A stretch of DNA of 64,000 bases, from positions 310,001 to 374,000 of the forward strand of contig SWDT01000015.1 of the NCBI GenBank assembly GCA_009193035.1. Direction: 5' to 3'. The notes beneath the pieces were generated by a model. That model saw only the letters and a program-made list of their open reading frames with translations. It searched no databases and was not told where the DNA came from. A program made the translations under genes and the position numbers. Origin of the DNA: Halicephalobus mephisto (lineage: Eukaryota; Nematoda; Chromadorea; Rhabditida; Panagrolaimidae). Below are positions 48,246-59,886 of this stretch, piece after piece (the first letter of the stretch is position 1; every line of letters starts with the position of its first letter).

Positions 48246-49588
48246 CGACTTACAATAAGTCCCTTAAAATAAAACATTGTAAATGTTTACTGTAGTAATT
48301 TGAACTTGTTTTCTGATCTCAATGGTTTCTGAAACAGCGCTTACTGTAATTATTGCGTGTTACTTAAATGAAAGTACAATTTTAAAAAAACTGTGTGAAC
48401 TCATTTCCACCAATGGTGTATATATGGATTTATGGATTTATGGATTTCCAAGATTCTGAACCTCGTCCGGCCCATTCATCGAAATCCTTTTTCGTTTTTC
48501 CGGAGAAATAAAAATTACGTAAATGATGCCAAAATACACAAAAAAAGCTTCGATTTCGTTTTTAACTTGGATTGAGCAAATTTTCAAAATTTGAGTTTAT
48601 TGAATGAGCCCTGAGGCAAGAAAGAAGAAGGGGCTTGTTCCATTTGTTTGATTAAGGATCTCGCGACCGTCTAGGCCTGGGAAATATTTTCTTTTTTTAA
48701 TATTAAAAATAATATGGAAACTTAAGTTGACGTAAAATTTGCAGATTTTTATTTTCCCCTCGAAACCGTGAAAAATTTTTGATTTCACTTTTTGGATTTT
48801 CTAACTTAAGCAAAAATTCGTTTTTGGGGACTTTGACATCAGTTGTGATATTTATTATTATTTTTGTACATAAGTATAAATCTTAGAGGGTAGACAGAAG
48901 ACTGTGTTCTGTATATCCTGATCCAGAAGTTTCTAGACCCCATCTGAGAAGGTACTGTACTCGAAGTGGCCTTCTGAAACAAGTGATTATTGATTTCGTA
49001 GTTATCAGATAGGTATTCAGAATCCGTGGTTAGTTTTGCTAAACATTCTTCTAAAACAAGAAAATAAAATAAACGCGTAAAATTCCATATATCAAAAAGC
49101 TGAAAAAAAGTATCTTTTTATTTTTTGTCAAAATTAGGTGATTCAATTTTGAAAATGCTTGTTTTTTAGATTTATTTAATCTTGATTATTTTTCGCGATC
49201 AAGTACATTTTTGTCATTGATTACAGCTGTTTAGTTGGTTGTCCGAAAAGCGATTAGAAAGATGGAAAAAATCCTGAATTCAAAAATTTCCCTGATTATC
49301 TTAATTCAAAAATTGTTCAAAGAAATAAAGATTCTCAATCTGTATTTCAAGAACTGCAAAATTATATCTAACTAATCTAAAAAAACTTCGAGTACAGTAT
49401 CTTTTTTTGCAAAAAAATATATTTTTAGAAATTTAAAATCGTGTTAGATTACGAAATAATGAAAAACAAAAATCATCACTTGGTTCATTTTACTTTCTAA
49501 GAACTTCCGAAAATTCGTCTCGAGACGATTTCGAAAAAATTTAACTTTTACAATAACATGATTTTTCAAACTTATTTCAGGTTTCCAG
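48246..49588. other. spacer between chemoreceptor genes 2 and 3
   Basis: No gene recognised. A short palindromic stretch AATTCGTCTCGAGACGATTT lies at about 49512. A TTATTTCAG acceptor ends at 49580, just before the start of gene 3, and is probably a spliced-leader site. Confidence 0.45.
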
Positions 49589-52165
49589 ATGATGACAGAA
49601 GTTGCTCGATTAATAGATTACATTTGTTTTGCTTTCGCTGTTATTACTTTTCCGATTCAGATTCTAGTGGTTTCTTCTATTCTTCGAAATTTCCGAAACT
49701 TCAAACTCAACAAATCTTTTTTCCTGTTCTTTGTCATCAACACCTTCATCGACATAGTCAGCATCTGTTGTCTGGTGTTGTCGATCATGTTTCCGGCCTG
49801 GGGAATCGGTATTGACTGGTATTTGCTTCTTGGCAGTAATTTGGGTGGGTTACTGTAGTTTTATCCATTTCAAAACTTCCTACAGTACTTACAGTAATAA
49901 AAAATCGCGAAAATTACTGTAATTCCAGTTACAAGTATTTCAAAAAAAAATTGAAAATGTTGAAAAATCAGTTTTAAATTGTGAATTTCCGGAAAATGAT
50001 TAATCGGATGGAAATTATATCGAAAATAGATGTTTATACAAAAAAAAACTTTCGAAACAGTAACGAATGCAAATTTTAATTATTAAATTTTATTTTTTGT
50101 CATAAATTTTAAATTCTCGTGAAAAATGTGACGATTGTTATTTTTTACATTTCGCAATTTTTACGGATCTAAAAGTTACTTTTTTGTATGTAGTTTAAAA
50201 ACGGATTAAAATTAGTCTACTCGACAAAAGTCTCCTTGTTTTCCTTTTTTTCGATTTCCCGGTAGGGGACAGTGGGCTTCAGTAAATATTGGATTCCGTA
50301 ACTGGAGATTTGGATCATTTACTCCTTCATAATCTTTTTTTTAATAAAATAAAAATTAATTTTTTACCAGATCTCTGTGAACTGATGTGGTTGGATGAAA
50401 AATGAAAGATTCTATTTACCTGAACAGTAGCAAAATTAAACAGAATAAGAATTACAGTGAAACTTCGATAAGAGCAAATCCTCTTTAAAAACAACTCAGT
50501 TCCGATCCCTACTGTGGATTTTCCCCTAGTAAATCCCTCGATAAAGACAACTCCTTTTTAAAAACAACATTTCTGCCGTCCCTTAGGGTTGTTTTTAGCG
50601 AAGTTTCACTGTATGTATTAATTGCCTACTCAACACTCGGTCTGTCGTGTACAGTATGCCCACTGCCCAGCACGTAGGGTATTTCCCTTCGAGACCCGGC
50701 TTGGTTGTCTAACGGCCAGTTAACACCGATATAATACTTTTATAAAAAAAATCATACTTTCCAAAAATAAAAAACAAAAATTTCTACTTTAACTTATATC
50801 TGTTAAAATCATCATTAAAACCTACAGTACTCTCAATCAAAAATCAAAATTCATGTTATTCAGGTAAATGTTTCCTCATGGGATCTTTATGGAGCAGAAC
50901 CAGTCAAGGCTTCACTTGCTTACTCATCGCTGTCAACAGATGCTCGGCTATACTGTACCCCTTGGATTACGAAAGAGTACTTTGTTTTTGACCCAACGGT
51001 ATTTATGACGTGTTTTCCAGATCTGGAGTCCTTTGTTAATCCTCATCTGTGTCCTGATCCAGATCCTAGCGGGGATGCCCATGGGGGTATTACTCATGTC
51101 CCAGGATCTCCAGTGGAAGCTGAACGACGCTTATGCCACAAATCCGAACATCAATTACAGTGACGTTTTTCTGGCTCAAGAGCCTCAGGTTCGTTCAAAA
51201 GTCAAGTTTAAAATTACAGTGAAACCTCGATATAAACACCCTTGATAAGAGAAAATCCTCTTTAAAGACAACTCGGTTCCGACCCCTACTGTGGATTTTC
51301 CCCTAGTAAATCTCTCGATAAAGACAACTCCTTTTTAAAAACAACTTTTCTACCGTCCCTTATGGTTACTTATATCGAGGTTTCACTGTATGCTACTTTC
51401 CAGGTACTCAAACTTGTCTTCAAACAGGAAAAAGCCAAGTTCCTCGTCTTCGGAAGCGGCTTTATTGTCCAATTCGCTATCTGTATTTTACTAATCCTGT
51501 GCTATCTGTACATGATCTACGTCTTCAGATACGGGTCCAGAGTAAGTCCAGAAAACAACTGCCAACTTATCGATGTCGGAAATCATCTCCGTAATTCCCG
51601 CGGTCTCGAATGGAAATTACGCAGATGACTTCCAACATCGATAAATTCGCATTCATCCTTTGATTCTTCTTAACATGAACGTGCTCCAGGGTAGATTTCA
51701 GAAAACATCAGGACCGAACTTGTTTTCATCAGCGGCAACGGCACAAAGACGGATAATCAACCACCAGTTGTTCAAACTGGCGATATGTGTCTGCACCATA
51801 GAGATTTGCTTCACGATATTTACTGCAGCTATTTCTATAGTAAGTTATCCAAACATCTAGTAAATCCTTCGTTAACAAAACTACTTTAGATGTGTTCGAA
51901 ATGCATAACTCCGAATGTGTTCTACGCCGCGTGGGACTTTCTGAACGTGCTCTATTCCACTTCCGGACCGTATGTCCTTCTCCTGTGCAGCAGTTTCGCC
52001 AGACATTTGGTCGCAGACACCCTTGATGACTTGAAAAGTTTCGTATTACGACAAAAAACAATGCCTGTCAACAAAGAAAGAAAACTGACGATTTTTGGGT
52101 ACTCGCGGAGACCGAAACAAGATCAAAATTGGATTAGTGCCAATGGCACAGCTACTACTGGATAA
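49589..52165 (+). CDS. SRG-superfamily 7TM chemoreceptor, gene 3 of cluster
   Basis: Exons 49589-49844, 50864-50976, 51021-51188, 51404-51541, 51690-51839 and 51890-52165 give about 366 aa. It is more diverged than genes 1 and 2 but has the same intron phases and the same signatures (CFAFAVITFPIQILVVSSIL; LLIAVNRCSAILYPLDYER; FAICILLILCYLYMIYVF; NVLYSTSGPYVLLLCSSF). Exon 5 has two in-frame acceptors, after CTCCAG (51689) and after TTTCAG (51701), differing by four residues; I used the first. Intron 1 (1 kb) holds a MITE and an LTR fragment, and intron 3 holds a second MITE of the same family. The cytosolic tail is long and basic. Orientation and spacing fit an expanding tandem array. Confidence 0.86.
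50455..50611. mobile_element. MITE, CAGTGAAACTTCGAT ends, copy 1
   Basis: Terminal inverted repeat CAGTGAAACTTCG(A/C)TAA, TA on both flanks (50453-50454, 50612-50613), 157 bp, in intron 1 of chemoreceptor gene 3. The ends resemble Tc1/mariner-pogo type elements. Confidence 0.88.
50630..50725 (-). mobile_element. diverged LTR fragment
   Basis: Contains GGGTATTTCCCTTCGAGACC, which in reverse complement matches the GGTCCCGAAGGGAAATACCC core of the solo LTRs, and ends TTAACA (TGTTAA in reverse). No target duplication was found. Confidence 0.5.
51217..51388. mobile_element. MITE, CAGTGAAACCTCGAT ends, copy 2
   Basis: From CAGTGAAACCTCGATATAAA to TTATATCGAGGTTTCACTG, 172 bp, with TA on both flanks. 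Internal text CTACTGTGGATTTTCCCCTA is shared with copy 1. It lies in intron 3 of the same receptor gene. Confidence 0.9.
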
Positions 52166-52315
52166 TTATGAAAAGAATAATTGTATACAAATCGGAATAA
52201 AGATGTATTGATGGAAATTAGACGTTAGGGAAGTTCCAGAGAGAGAAAGAAGACAGCTGGAGTAATGGTGAGAAAAAACAATCGTTGTGACGCCGAGTGA
52301 ACGCAATTGGACCCT
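52166..52315. other. 3' flank of chemoreceptor gene 3
   Basis: Contains an AATAAAG at about 52196, a likely polyadenylation signal for the receptor. Confidence 0.4.
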
Positions 52316-53575
52316 AAAAGCGGTTGTCCTCGAGGATCGAGCAAAATCAACTTGCACGTGCATAAAACTATGAAGTTTCACGGGTTGATATGAAACTTTG
52401 TAAAACTAATAGTGATGAGTAATCATACAAACCGAAGTATACACGCGTCAAATTCTGAAAGCGGGGTGATTTCGCTTTTTCCATTTTCTGACATGTGTTT
52501 CATATTGTTTCAAAAAAGTCATGTTTATAATCATGCATGGGATGATCTAAGAAAAGTTTTGAGGTAGATCTCAGCAAAATCTGAACGTGACACATTTTGA
52601 AAAGTGAAAGTTAGGGAAATTCTAAAAAACGTGTTATGTTAAGCATTCGAAATTTTTATATCAAGAGAAAATTTTAAATTGAAAAAATTTAAAAAACCAC
52701 GCAAAAAATAATAATAAACAAAAAATTTACTATAATGTGAAGCAGTTTTAAGCCAAACATTCCAGAATTTAAACGGCCATTTCTGTAGATCATTCCTATG
52801 GTTCCTGCAACGAAACTCCATATGCACAATTTTCTTAGGAATTGAAATTTGTAAGCCATTGAAAGGAAGACATGGCTAAAAATTAATTTCAATAAAAAGG
52901 AATCACGCACTTTTATTTTCGTGGTAGGATCTTTGGGAATCTACCGTAAGATGAGTTTTAAAATTAAGACATATTTGGCTTGAAGCATGCTTGTTGTTAA
53001 ATGATTTTTTGTTTATTTTTATTTTTTGCGTGGTTTTTTTTATTTTTTTTCAATTTAAAATTTTCTTCTGATATAAAAATTTCGAATGCTTAACATAACG
53101 GGCTTTTAGAATTTCCCTAACTTTCAATTTTCAAAATGTGTCACGTTCAGATTTTGCTGAGATCTACCTCAAAACATTTCTTAGATCATCCCATGCATGA
53201 TTATAAACATGACTTTTTTGAAACAATGTGAAACACATGTTAGAAAATGGAAAAAGCGAAATCACCCCGCTTTCAGAACTTGACGCATGTATATCTGTCA
53301 TTTCTTAACGAATAACGTTCCTATCTTGTGTATTGATAGATAATAACATGTATATTATAATATCATAAGCAGAGATCGATGGCACGTGTATTCATAAAGA
53401 AATCACATGAAATATCTACGGCACTTGCCAATGAGTAAATCGAAAAACGAACTTCCGTTTGTGTGGTTACTCATCACTATTAGTTTTACAAAGTTTCATA
53501 TCAACTCGAGCAACTTCGTAATTTTATGCACGTGCAAGTTGATTTTGCTCGATCCTCGAGGATAACCGTTTCCTA
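52316..53575. repeat. 1.26-kb fold-back element (long inverted repeat)
   Basis: Left arm about 52316-52720 and right arm about 53015-53575 are highly similar inverted copies. The outer ends are GGTTGTCCTCGAGGATCGAG and CTCGATCCTCGAGGATAACC. Inner landmarks are ACTTGCACGTGCATAAAA, GGGGTGATTTCGCTTTTTCC, CATGCATGGGATGATCTAAG and ACCACGCAAAAAATAA, each present inverted on the other side. The right arm has an extra insertion of about 165 bp (roughly 53293-53452). The central loop is about 300 bp and contains no gene. A transcript would form a long double-stranded stem. Confidence 0.9.
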
Positions 53576-54376
53576 TGCTTGCATCCGTTTAATTGAACTT
53601 TTTGAATTCATTTTTCCACGATGATTGACGTTGCATTTTTATATCAATTCGAATTAAACTGATATGCTGGCGCCGCATTTCTCCTTCCTCGCCCCTGTAA
53701 AGCATCAATGATGACAAAACTTTTCTTCTATATTCCATTTTAAAAAATTCCCAAGATTTTTTTCAAGTTTCCGTTGACACTGATCTGACAAAAAACAAAC
53801 CGATGAACATCCGTTCTTGACGTCTTGTTTAAACACGTGCACGCCCACTTTGCCCTTCAGTCCAATTTGCATTTGTCTCGCCCGTTTCTCAACACTGCAC
53901 GTTCTATCTTTGCATCATTTTTGTTTTTTAGTAAGTCTTTCATTTTTGTTATTCCAGCTCTTGTATCATTTCAATGAGTAATATCGTCAATATTTCTCTT
54001 AATTGCGACGGAATTTTATATGACTTAATGATTTGGAAAGTCTTATTCGATAGTGGCAGTTTCGAAATATTTTCCTATATATGGAGAGCCACTCACTCGT
54101 TCTGTATATTGGTTCGTTGTTCGTACTGGATAGAAAAAGGTTAAACAACGAGTAAGACAGTCCCCACTTTAAATCGACAAATACAGGTGGCAGAGTGCGG
54201 ACCAGACTCATGAACTGTCTCCTTTCCATTTTCCTCGAATCGATCGCGTTCAAAGTCGTTGAATTTTAATTTGACTAACTCCATTCGAGTTTTATGTGCA
54301 TTCCAAACATGTTTTATATATAATCGATATATGAATTTCAGGGTTACTCACTCGATTCTTGGACAACGATTCGATT
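53576..54376. other. upstream region of the RRBP1-like gene
   Basis: No gene recognised; the minus-strand frame at 53999-54253 is unsupported. A GAATTTCAG acceptor at about 54342 precedes the gene's ATG and may take a spliced leader. Confidence 0.45.
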
Positions 54377-57248
54377 ATGGATGCACTTGGTGTGATCGAC
54401 AGGAATTTCCTCATTTTCGGAGTGCTAGGGTTGAGTGCTTTTCTGGGAATCTGTTTCCTCGTATTCAAACTCGCTCTGAGGTCAACGACCTTTGAAGATG
54501 TAAGTGTTTAGATATTACCATAATTCCATTATAATCTCGACTTTGCAGGCTTATCCTGCCGAACGACTCCAGTTGCTTGCTGGTATTGAATCCAAAAAGG
54601 ATAAGAAAAATCCGAAACCAAACAAGAAAAAGAACAAAGCGGTAAATTTCGCGTTGTCAAATTAGAGGGTATAAAGGTTAATTTTAGAAGAAGCAGAAGG
54701 AAGAACCAGTTCCCAACGACTCTAGCGAACACGATGATGCGACCACCGAGGAATCCCCTCAGAGAGAGGAACAGGAACGCGATTCCACTCCTATCACTAA
54801 TGAAGTAACCTCGAGTGATAACGCTGATAAGAAGAAAAACAAAAAGAACAAGCAAAAGAAAGAAGTTATTGAAGAACCCATTGCTGAAACCACTGCACAA
54901 GAGCTTCAAGCTCAACCACAAGAACAAGTCATCGTTCAAGAAGAAGTTGTTGCTCAGAAAGCCTCTAGTGGCAAGAAAAGATCAAAAAGAGGTGAGTGAT
55001 GTTTAATAATTGAGTTGCCTAATTTTCTCCCAATTTATCATATAAAAATGGACTGCTGGAATATAGGTCGCTTTGACAGGTTTGTTCAATCGAAGACGTG
55101 ATCAAATTTGTCAAATGCGGGCAAATTCTTTCATTTTTTTACCTTGACGGCTTTCAAGGTCGTTTCACGAAAATTGGGAGCGAAAGTAAAAAAACATTTT
55201 TTTGTGAAACTTTGATCATTAAAAAACCATAGGGATCTAGAGAACTAAATGGAAAATTTTAGCTGCTCAACCTCAAGAAGTCGTGGATGTCAATGAAGAC
55301 AACTTTATTACTCGTATTGCGTCTATTAATGAATTGCAACCTGAATATGTTGCTTTCATTACTGAATTTATTGGTCGAGCGAATTCTGATCAATATGAAT
55401 TCCATTCTGTTAAAGAACAAGTTCAAAGTTTGCAACTTCAACTTCGTGAGAAAGAAAATCTTGTCAAAACTAAAGATCAGGAGTTGAGCAAATCTAAGAA
55501 AGAGTTAAATGCTGCCAAGACTGGAGTTGCGGAAACTATTAGACTCCAGAAGGAACTCCAAGAACAGAAAGCTCAGTCTTCAAAGTTACAGAATCAAATA
55601 ACAGAAGCTCAGAAATTAGCTACTCAAAGAAATTCTGATCTTGAGAAATTAAGGAAGGAAATGTTCGATACAAAAGCCAGATTACAAGCTGCCAGTGATC
55701 ATGCAAGAGAATCTGTGACTCTGAAATCAGAAGTGGATAATTTGAAAGCTCAATTGAGTGTATTTGAGCAGGACAAGAAGAAAGTGGCTGATTTGGAAGG
55801 TGTAGTCAAATCGTCTGAAGAAGCCCTAGCAAATGCAAGACGTTCAATCGCTAATCTGGAAGCTGAAAAAAGCGCTTTGATTGATAGAGAACAGAGAATT
55901 TGTGCGGAACTTGATGAACTTCAGCAAGAAATTTCTCATTTGTCAAATATCAGAATTGAAAAAGAGAATATAGCTCAAACTGCTGTTCCGTCTGAAGAAG
56001 AGAAACTGAGAGAAGAAATTGGAGAACTCCAGAAGCAGAATGAAGCTTGTAATGCTTCCATCAACAAGCTTAATATTGAATTGAAAAAAGCCTTCAATGA
56101 TGCCTATGAATTCCAAAAAGACAATATTGAGTTGAAGAAACAACTTGAACAAGCTAAAGAAGAACACGAATCTCTGCTGAAAAAGCTGGATATTTCTGAG
56201 AAGAAACTAGCGGATTTCGGTAGCTATTATGACAATGCTTCTACTGAACTTCGTCAATTAAAGAATGAAATCAATAATTTAGAATTGGAAAAGAAGTAAG
56301 TTATTCAGTAAATAGGTAAATGTTCATATGTAATTTTTAGTGATTTGAAAGAACAGTTATCTGAAGAAAGACAATTAGTGGAAAAATTGGAGAATGAAAG
56401 AAGTCAACCTCAAGGTTCATCTGAATCAACAGAGGAAGTTAAACAATTGAAACTTCATAAAGATGTAAGTTATTGGACTTGGTGGACAGTGCTTTTGAAT
56501 ATAACCCTGCTTATTTTAGCATTTATATGAACGGTTATTAACTTTAACTGATGCTGTCAACAAGGCTGAAGCTTTAACGGCGAAGGTGCTGAAGGATAAG
56601 GATGTAAGAGTGCGGGATATGTTGAATTTATATAATTTCCTGTTTTTTAGAATCTGTCAAAAGAGATTTATGAAGAAGCTACTTCTACACTGGTTGAATC
56701 ATTGAAATCTGTTGAAATCAATCCTCCACAACAAAAAGTCAAAAATGGCGATGAATTTAAGAAATTTGCGGCTAATGTTGCTCAAGTTATCAAAGGTAAA
56801 CAGTCGTCTTCTACTTCTGCTCCTCAAGAAAAATCTTCCAAGAAGAAAACTGTCTCTATTTCTGAGAATTACGATCATGAGGAATTAACGAAACTAAGGG
56901 AAACGGTTAAAAAGTACGAGAATATCATCAACGTTTTGGTAAGATTCTGAATTTACGTCCTGTAAATGAATCTGGGTTTTAGGAAAAGCACTTGACATTG
57001 ATAGAAGAAGCCAACAACGAGAAGAACAAGGAATACGAGGCTAAACTTGAAGCCCTTAGGAATGTAAGTTTTTTACTTAGCCCAAGGTGAAGGTCAACAA
57101 CTCTAACGTGTGCTTGTTATCAACAATGTTTTTGTAATTTATGTTCGGAAATCAATTTTAGAACCAATCGCCAAATTTGAATCCTTTGCTTACCAGTCCA
57201 AACTCCTCAGCTGGAGCTTCATCAGAAGAATGGGAGCTCGTCCGTTAG
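54377..57248 (+). CDS. RRBP1/kinectin-like ER membrane coiled-coil protein
   Basis: Nine exons (54377-54499, 54549-54641, 54688-54991, 55263-56295, 56341-56464, 56520-56603, 56651-56938, 56983-57063, 57162-57248) give 738 aa. Residues about 10-33 form one membrane helix (FLIFGVLGLSAFLGICFLVF). A lysine-rich cytosolic part follows (KKDKKNPKPNKKKNK; KKKNKKNKQKKE), interleaved with acidic Ser/Thr-rich stretches. From residue 200 on is a nearly unbroken coiled coil (QSLQLQLREKENLVK; KKQLEQAKEEHESLLKKL). This layout is that of the p180/kinectin family, which anchors ribosomes or microtubules to rough ER. The last exon ends WELVR; an alternative splice from 57243 (C|GTTAGT) to an acceptor ending near 57309 would end WELVRTEII. 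Family assignment rests on layout more than on sequence. Confidence 0.78.
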
Positions 57249-57548
57249 TACACACGTTAGAGTGGTTGTTTTGTCTTTTATAAAATGATGTGTTGACTTT
57301 GCTTTTCAGGAACGGAGATAATTTGAGCTCTGCACCAAGTGGAGAGATCATAGTCGCGGTTTGAACATTACGAGGTAGCATTCCGAAAATCTAGTTCTGC
57401 CTGCTGGTGAATGTCCTTGCTGGAGTAAGTTATTAATTAATGGAGATTGGTTTATTTAATTATTTATGTGTGAATAACTGAAAAAATTTTGTTTCGAAAT
57501 ATCTGGGCACATGTGTCGAAGGATATGGAAAGTTGTTTTTGAATAGGG

Positions 57549-57822
57549 TTAAACAGCAGCGAGTAAATATCTGCACAAAGCCATTGTGAAGACGACGATG
57601 GCGATGAACACAATTATGTACAGAAACAAGCCAGCAGAGTTATCAGAGTACCCGACAAATTTTCTCTGATGATGAACCTGGAGATTTGATTACGGAAAAA
57701 AAATTATAAAAATTACATACGAAATAGTTTTCGCCATTATTCATCTCAATGTCACCATCTGTACCCTCAGGATATGGTTGGATATAGATTTTATCCGAAG
57801 TGGGGATCTTATCCTGTGGCAT
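57549..57822 (-). CDS. small single-pass membrane protein, 76 aa
   Basis: Two exons, 57822-57721 and 57677-57549, with a 43-nt GT-AG intron (GTATGT...CTCCAG). The N-terminal half is hydrophilic (MPQDKIPTSDKIYIQPYPEG). The C-terminal half has one hydrophobic helix (LFLYIIVFIAIVVFTMALC) followed by RYLLAAV. There is no cleavable signal, so a type II or tail-anchored topology is likely. It converges with the RRBP1-like gene with a 300-bp gap. I do not recognise the family; many nematodes encode such small membrane proteins. Confidence 0.7.
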
Positions 57823-58553
57823 TTTGATGAAATAAAAGTTGAAAATAGAAATATTTTGCAATAAAACAAAATTTTTTCCTTGGCAAAGAAGAAACAGATC
57901 TCAGCTGAGCGGCTTGCTAGCTATGTCACGTGCACTATGAGAAGTTAGGAAATTCACCACTCCCTCCTCTTAAGTGGTCAGTCTCTCGAACGGACAAGTG
58001 CTTATTTTTGAAAAATAAAAGTTTTTCTTTGACGAGGTTGGCTTAATGAAATTTTTATTCAATATTAATTTAGAAAAAGAAATTTTCAAAGTTGTTTGTA
58101 AAGGTCCCGAGTACTTTCGGCAATTGCTGAGGGATACTCGGAGGAACTCTGGCGTGATGTGAAACTTGTTAAAAATTGACTAGGGTTGCTGGGTGGAGGG
58201 TAATTGGGGTTGGTTAGAGAAGTTTGGAAAACTGTTATGGAAGAAAATGGAAATATGGAAGAAATAATATTTTAAAAAATTAATTTTAGTTTGATGAAAA
58301 TTAGTAGATTAAGAAAATAAATATGACGAATTTTGTGGAGGATAATTGGGATCTTACGGAAGCAACTGTTGAGACATGGATTGATGTATCTGGTCAGTCC
58401 ATAAGTTCATATTTTTTTGAACATCAGTTCGAGCTTAATTTTCATCCTGATTTTGCTGCTTTTCGAACTCAACTTTTTCCTACAAACATTTCATCATGTT
58501 GGTTCTTATATCATCGACGTTAGACTGCAGCGAATTCGAAACTAGTTAATTTA
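57823..58553. other. intergenic, nothing certain
   Basis: A plus-strand frame at 58323-58523 (66 aa) starts with ATG but has no recognised features; it may be a repeat remnant. Confidence 0.4.
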
Positions 58554-58816
58554 CAATGAAAATTGACGACCAGTACAAACGATATGTTCTGTACTTCTCC
58601 CATTTCAGTGGTGGAAGTGCAGCCAGAAGAATAAATTATGTTCATGATGAGAATGTTGTCAGTATAAGGATTCCTCAGAAGTAGATGCAGCAATGTTGAA
58701 GATGAACCTCAATCTGGATGCCTTGTTGAGTTTGACAACGATTCTTTGGTCAGATTGATGAGCATAGTGCCAGGATTGAGGATTAGTAAACTTACCGAAA
58801 TGTTGAATTCCACTTA

Positions 58817-58906
58817 GGGAGCTTGTCTAAAATATATAAGGCTTACATGGGAGAGGAGGTCCTAGGAAAGTCCCATATGAGCCTTATATATTTTAGACAA
58901 GCTCCC
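58817..58906. mobile_element. 90-bp MITE nested in the mariner fossil
   Basis: Perfect terminal inverted repeat of about 30 bp (GGGAGCTTGTCTAAAATATA, then TAAGGCT), with TA on both flanks at 58815-58816 and 58907-58908. Confidence 0.92.
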
Positions 58907-58936
58907 TAAATTAAAAAAAAGCTAAAATAACCTATA

Positions 58937-59028
58937 AGGGGGCTTGTCTAAAATATGTGAAGCTTATATAACACTTTTCTGGGACTCTCTTCCCCCTGTA
59001 AGCCTTATATATTTTAGGCCAGCTTCTT
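58937..59028. mobile_element. second, diverged MITE of the same family
   Basis: From GGGGGCTTGTCTAAAATATG to TATATTTTAGGCCAGCTTC, an imperfect inverted repeat, 30 bp after the first copy. Confidence 0.8.
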
Positions 59029-59650
59029 TATGAAACTATAAATTACCATTGAAGGAGTTAGGAAGGTTTTCGAAATTGGGGAAATAAGTACCGCATGTCA
59101 ATTGTCTACAGTGAATAAACATTTCTACTTCTCTTTCCTGACTTGCTCAAGAGCTGTTTCTTGATCAAATTTTATCTGGCGATGGGAAATGGATACTAAA
59201 TAATAATTTTAAAGGAATAAAACAATGGCTAGATAAATATACATAGACAAAATCGATGACAAGAGATGAATTACATTTGAAGGGGGTACTTTTGTGTTTT
59301 TGTAGGATAAATTTGACATTTTTTATTTTGAGTTGCTGGAAATTAATGAAACAATAAAAATAGACATTTACTGTCGCCGACTGAACGCGAAACTTATGAA
59401 AAAGATGACCAGTTCTTGTGAATAGAAATAAAGTTTTATGCTATCAAGATAATGCTCAATCACAAAGAATAAAATTGATTGTTGAGGAACTCAAGAGTTA
59501 AATTGGGAAGTTCTGTCCCATCCACTGTATTCTACAGACATTGGTCCAAGTGATTACTACTTGTTCAGCAGTTTACAGAACTACTTAGGAGATGAGAAAT
59601 CCGAAACTACAGCGAATGAATTTGTCATCAAAATCCAAGTTGGTTTACCA

Positions 59651-59886
59651 TGACAGTAAGGTGTTGTAAATAATAATAACTGTTATATTGTTGATTCAGG
59701 AGAAATAGATTAATTTTTCTTTACAATAAAGTTTGTTTTAAAAAATATAAAGTTATAGACTGATTTGACACTAAAAATGAATCATACTCTTCTAATAAAG
59801 ATAATGATTTATGAAACAATATATGGTTTAATGAAATTTTTGTTGGTTATTTGATTAAACACTAAGGAATTAGTGATGTGAGTGAT
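59651..59886. other. 3' flank of the LRR gene
   Basis: AT-rich, no feature recognised. Confidence 0.4.

Larger units (their letters stand above)
58554..59650 (+). pseudogene. mariner-type transposase fossil interrupted by two MITEs
   Basis: Shifting frames with several stops preserve mariner landmarks in order: an N-terminal helix-turn-helix segment with VEDEPQSGCLVEFDND; ELFLDQILSGDGKWIL, matching the catalytic-D block; CYQDNAQSQ, resembling HDNARPH with the histidines lost; and WEVLSHPLYSTDIGPSDYYL followed by FSSLQNYLG, matching the PHPPYSPDLxPSDYxLF block. Two small elements at 58817 and 58937 split the copy. Multiple frameshifts and stops show it is dead. Terminal repeats were not identified. 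Confidence 0.87.
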
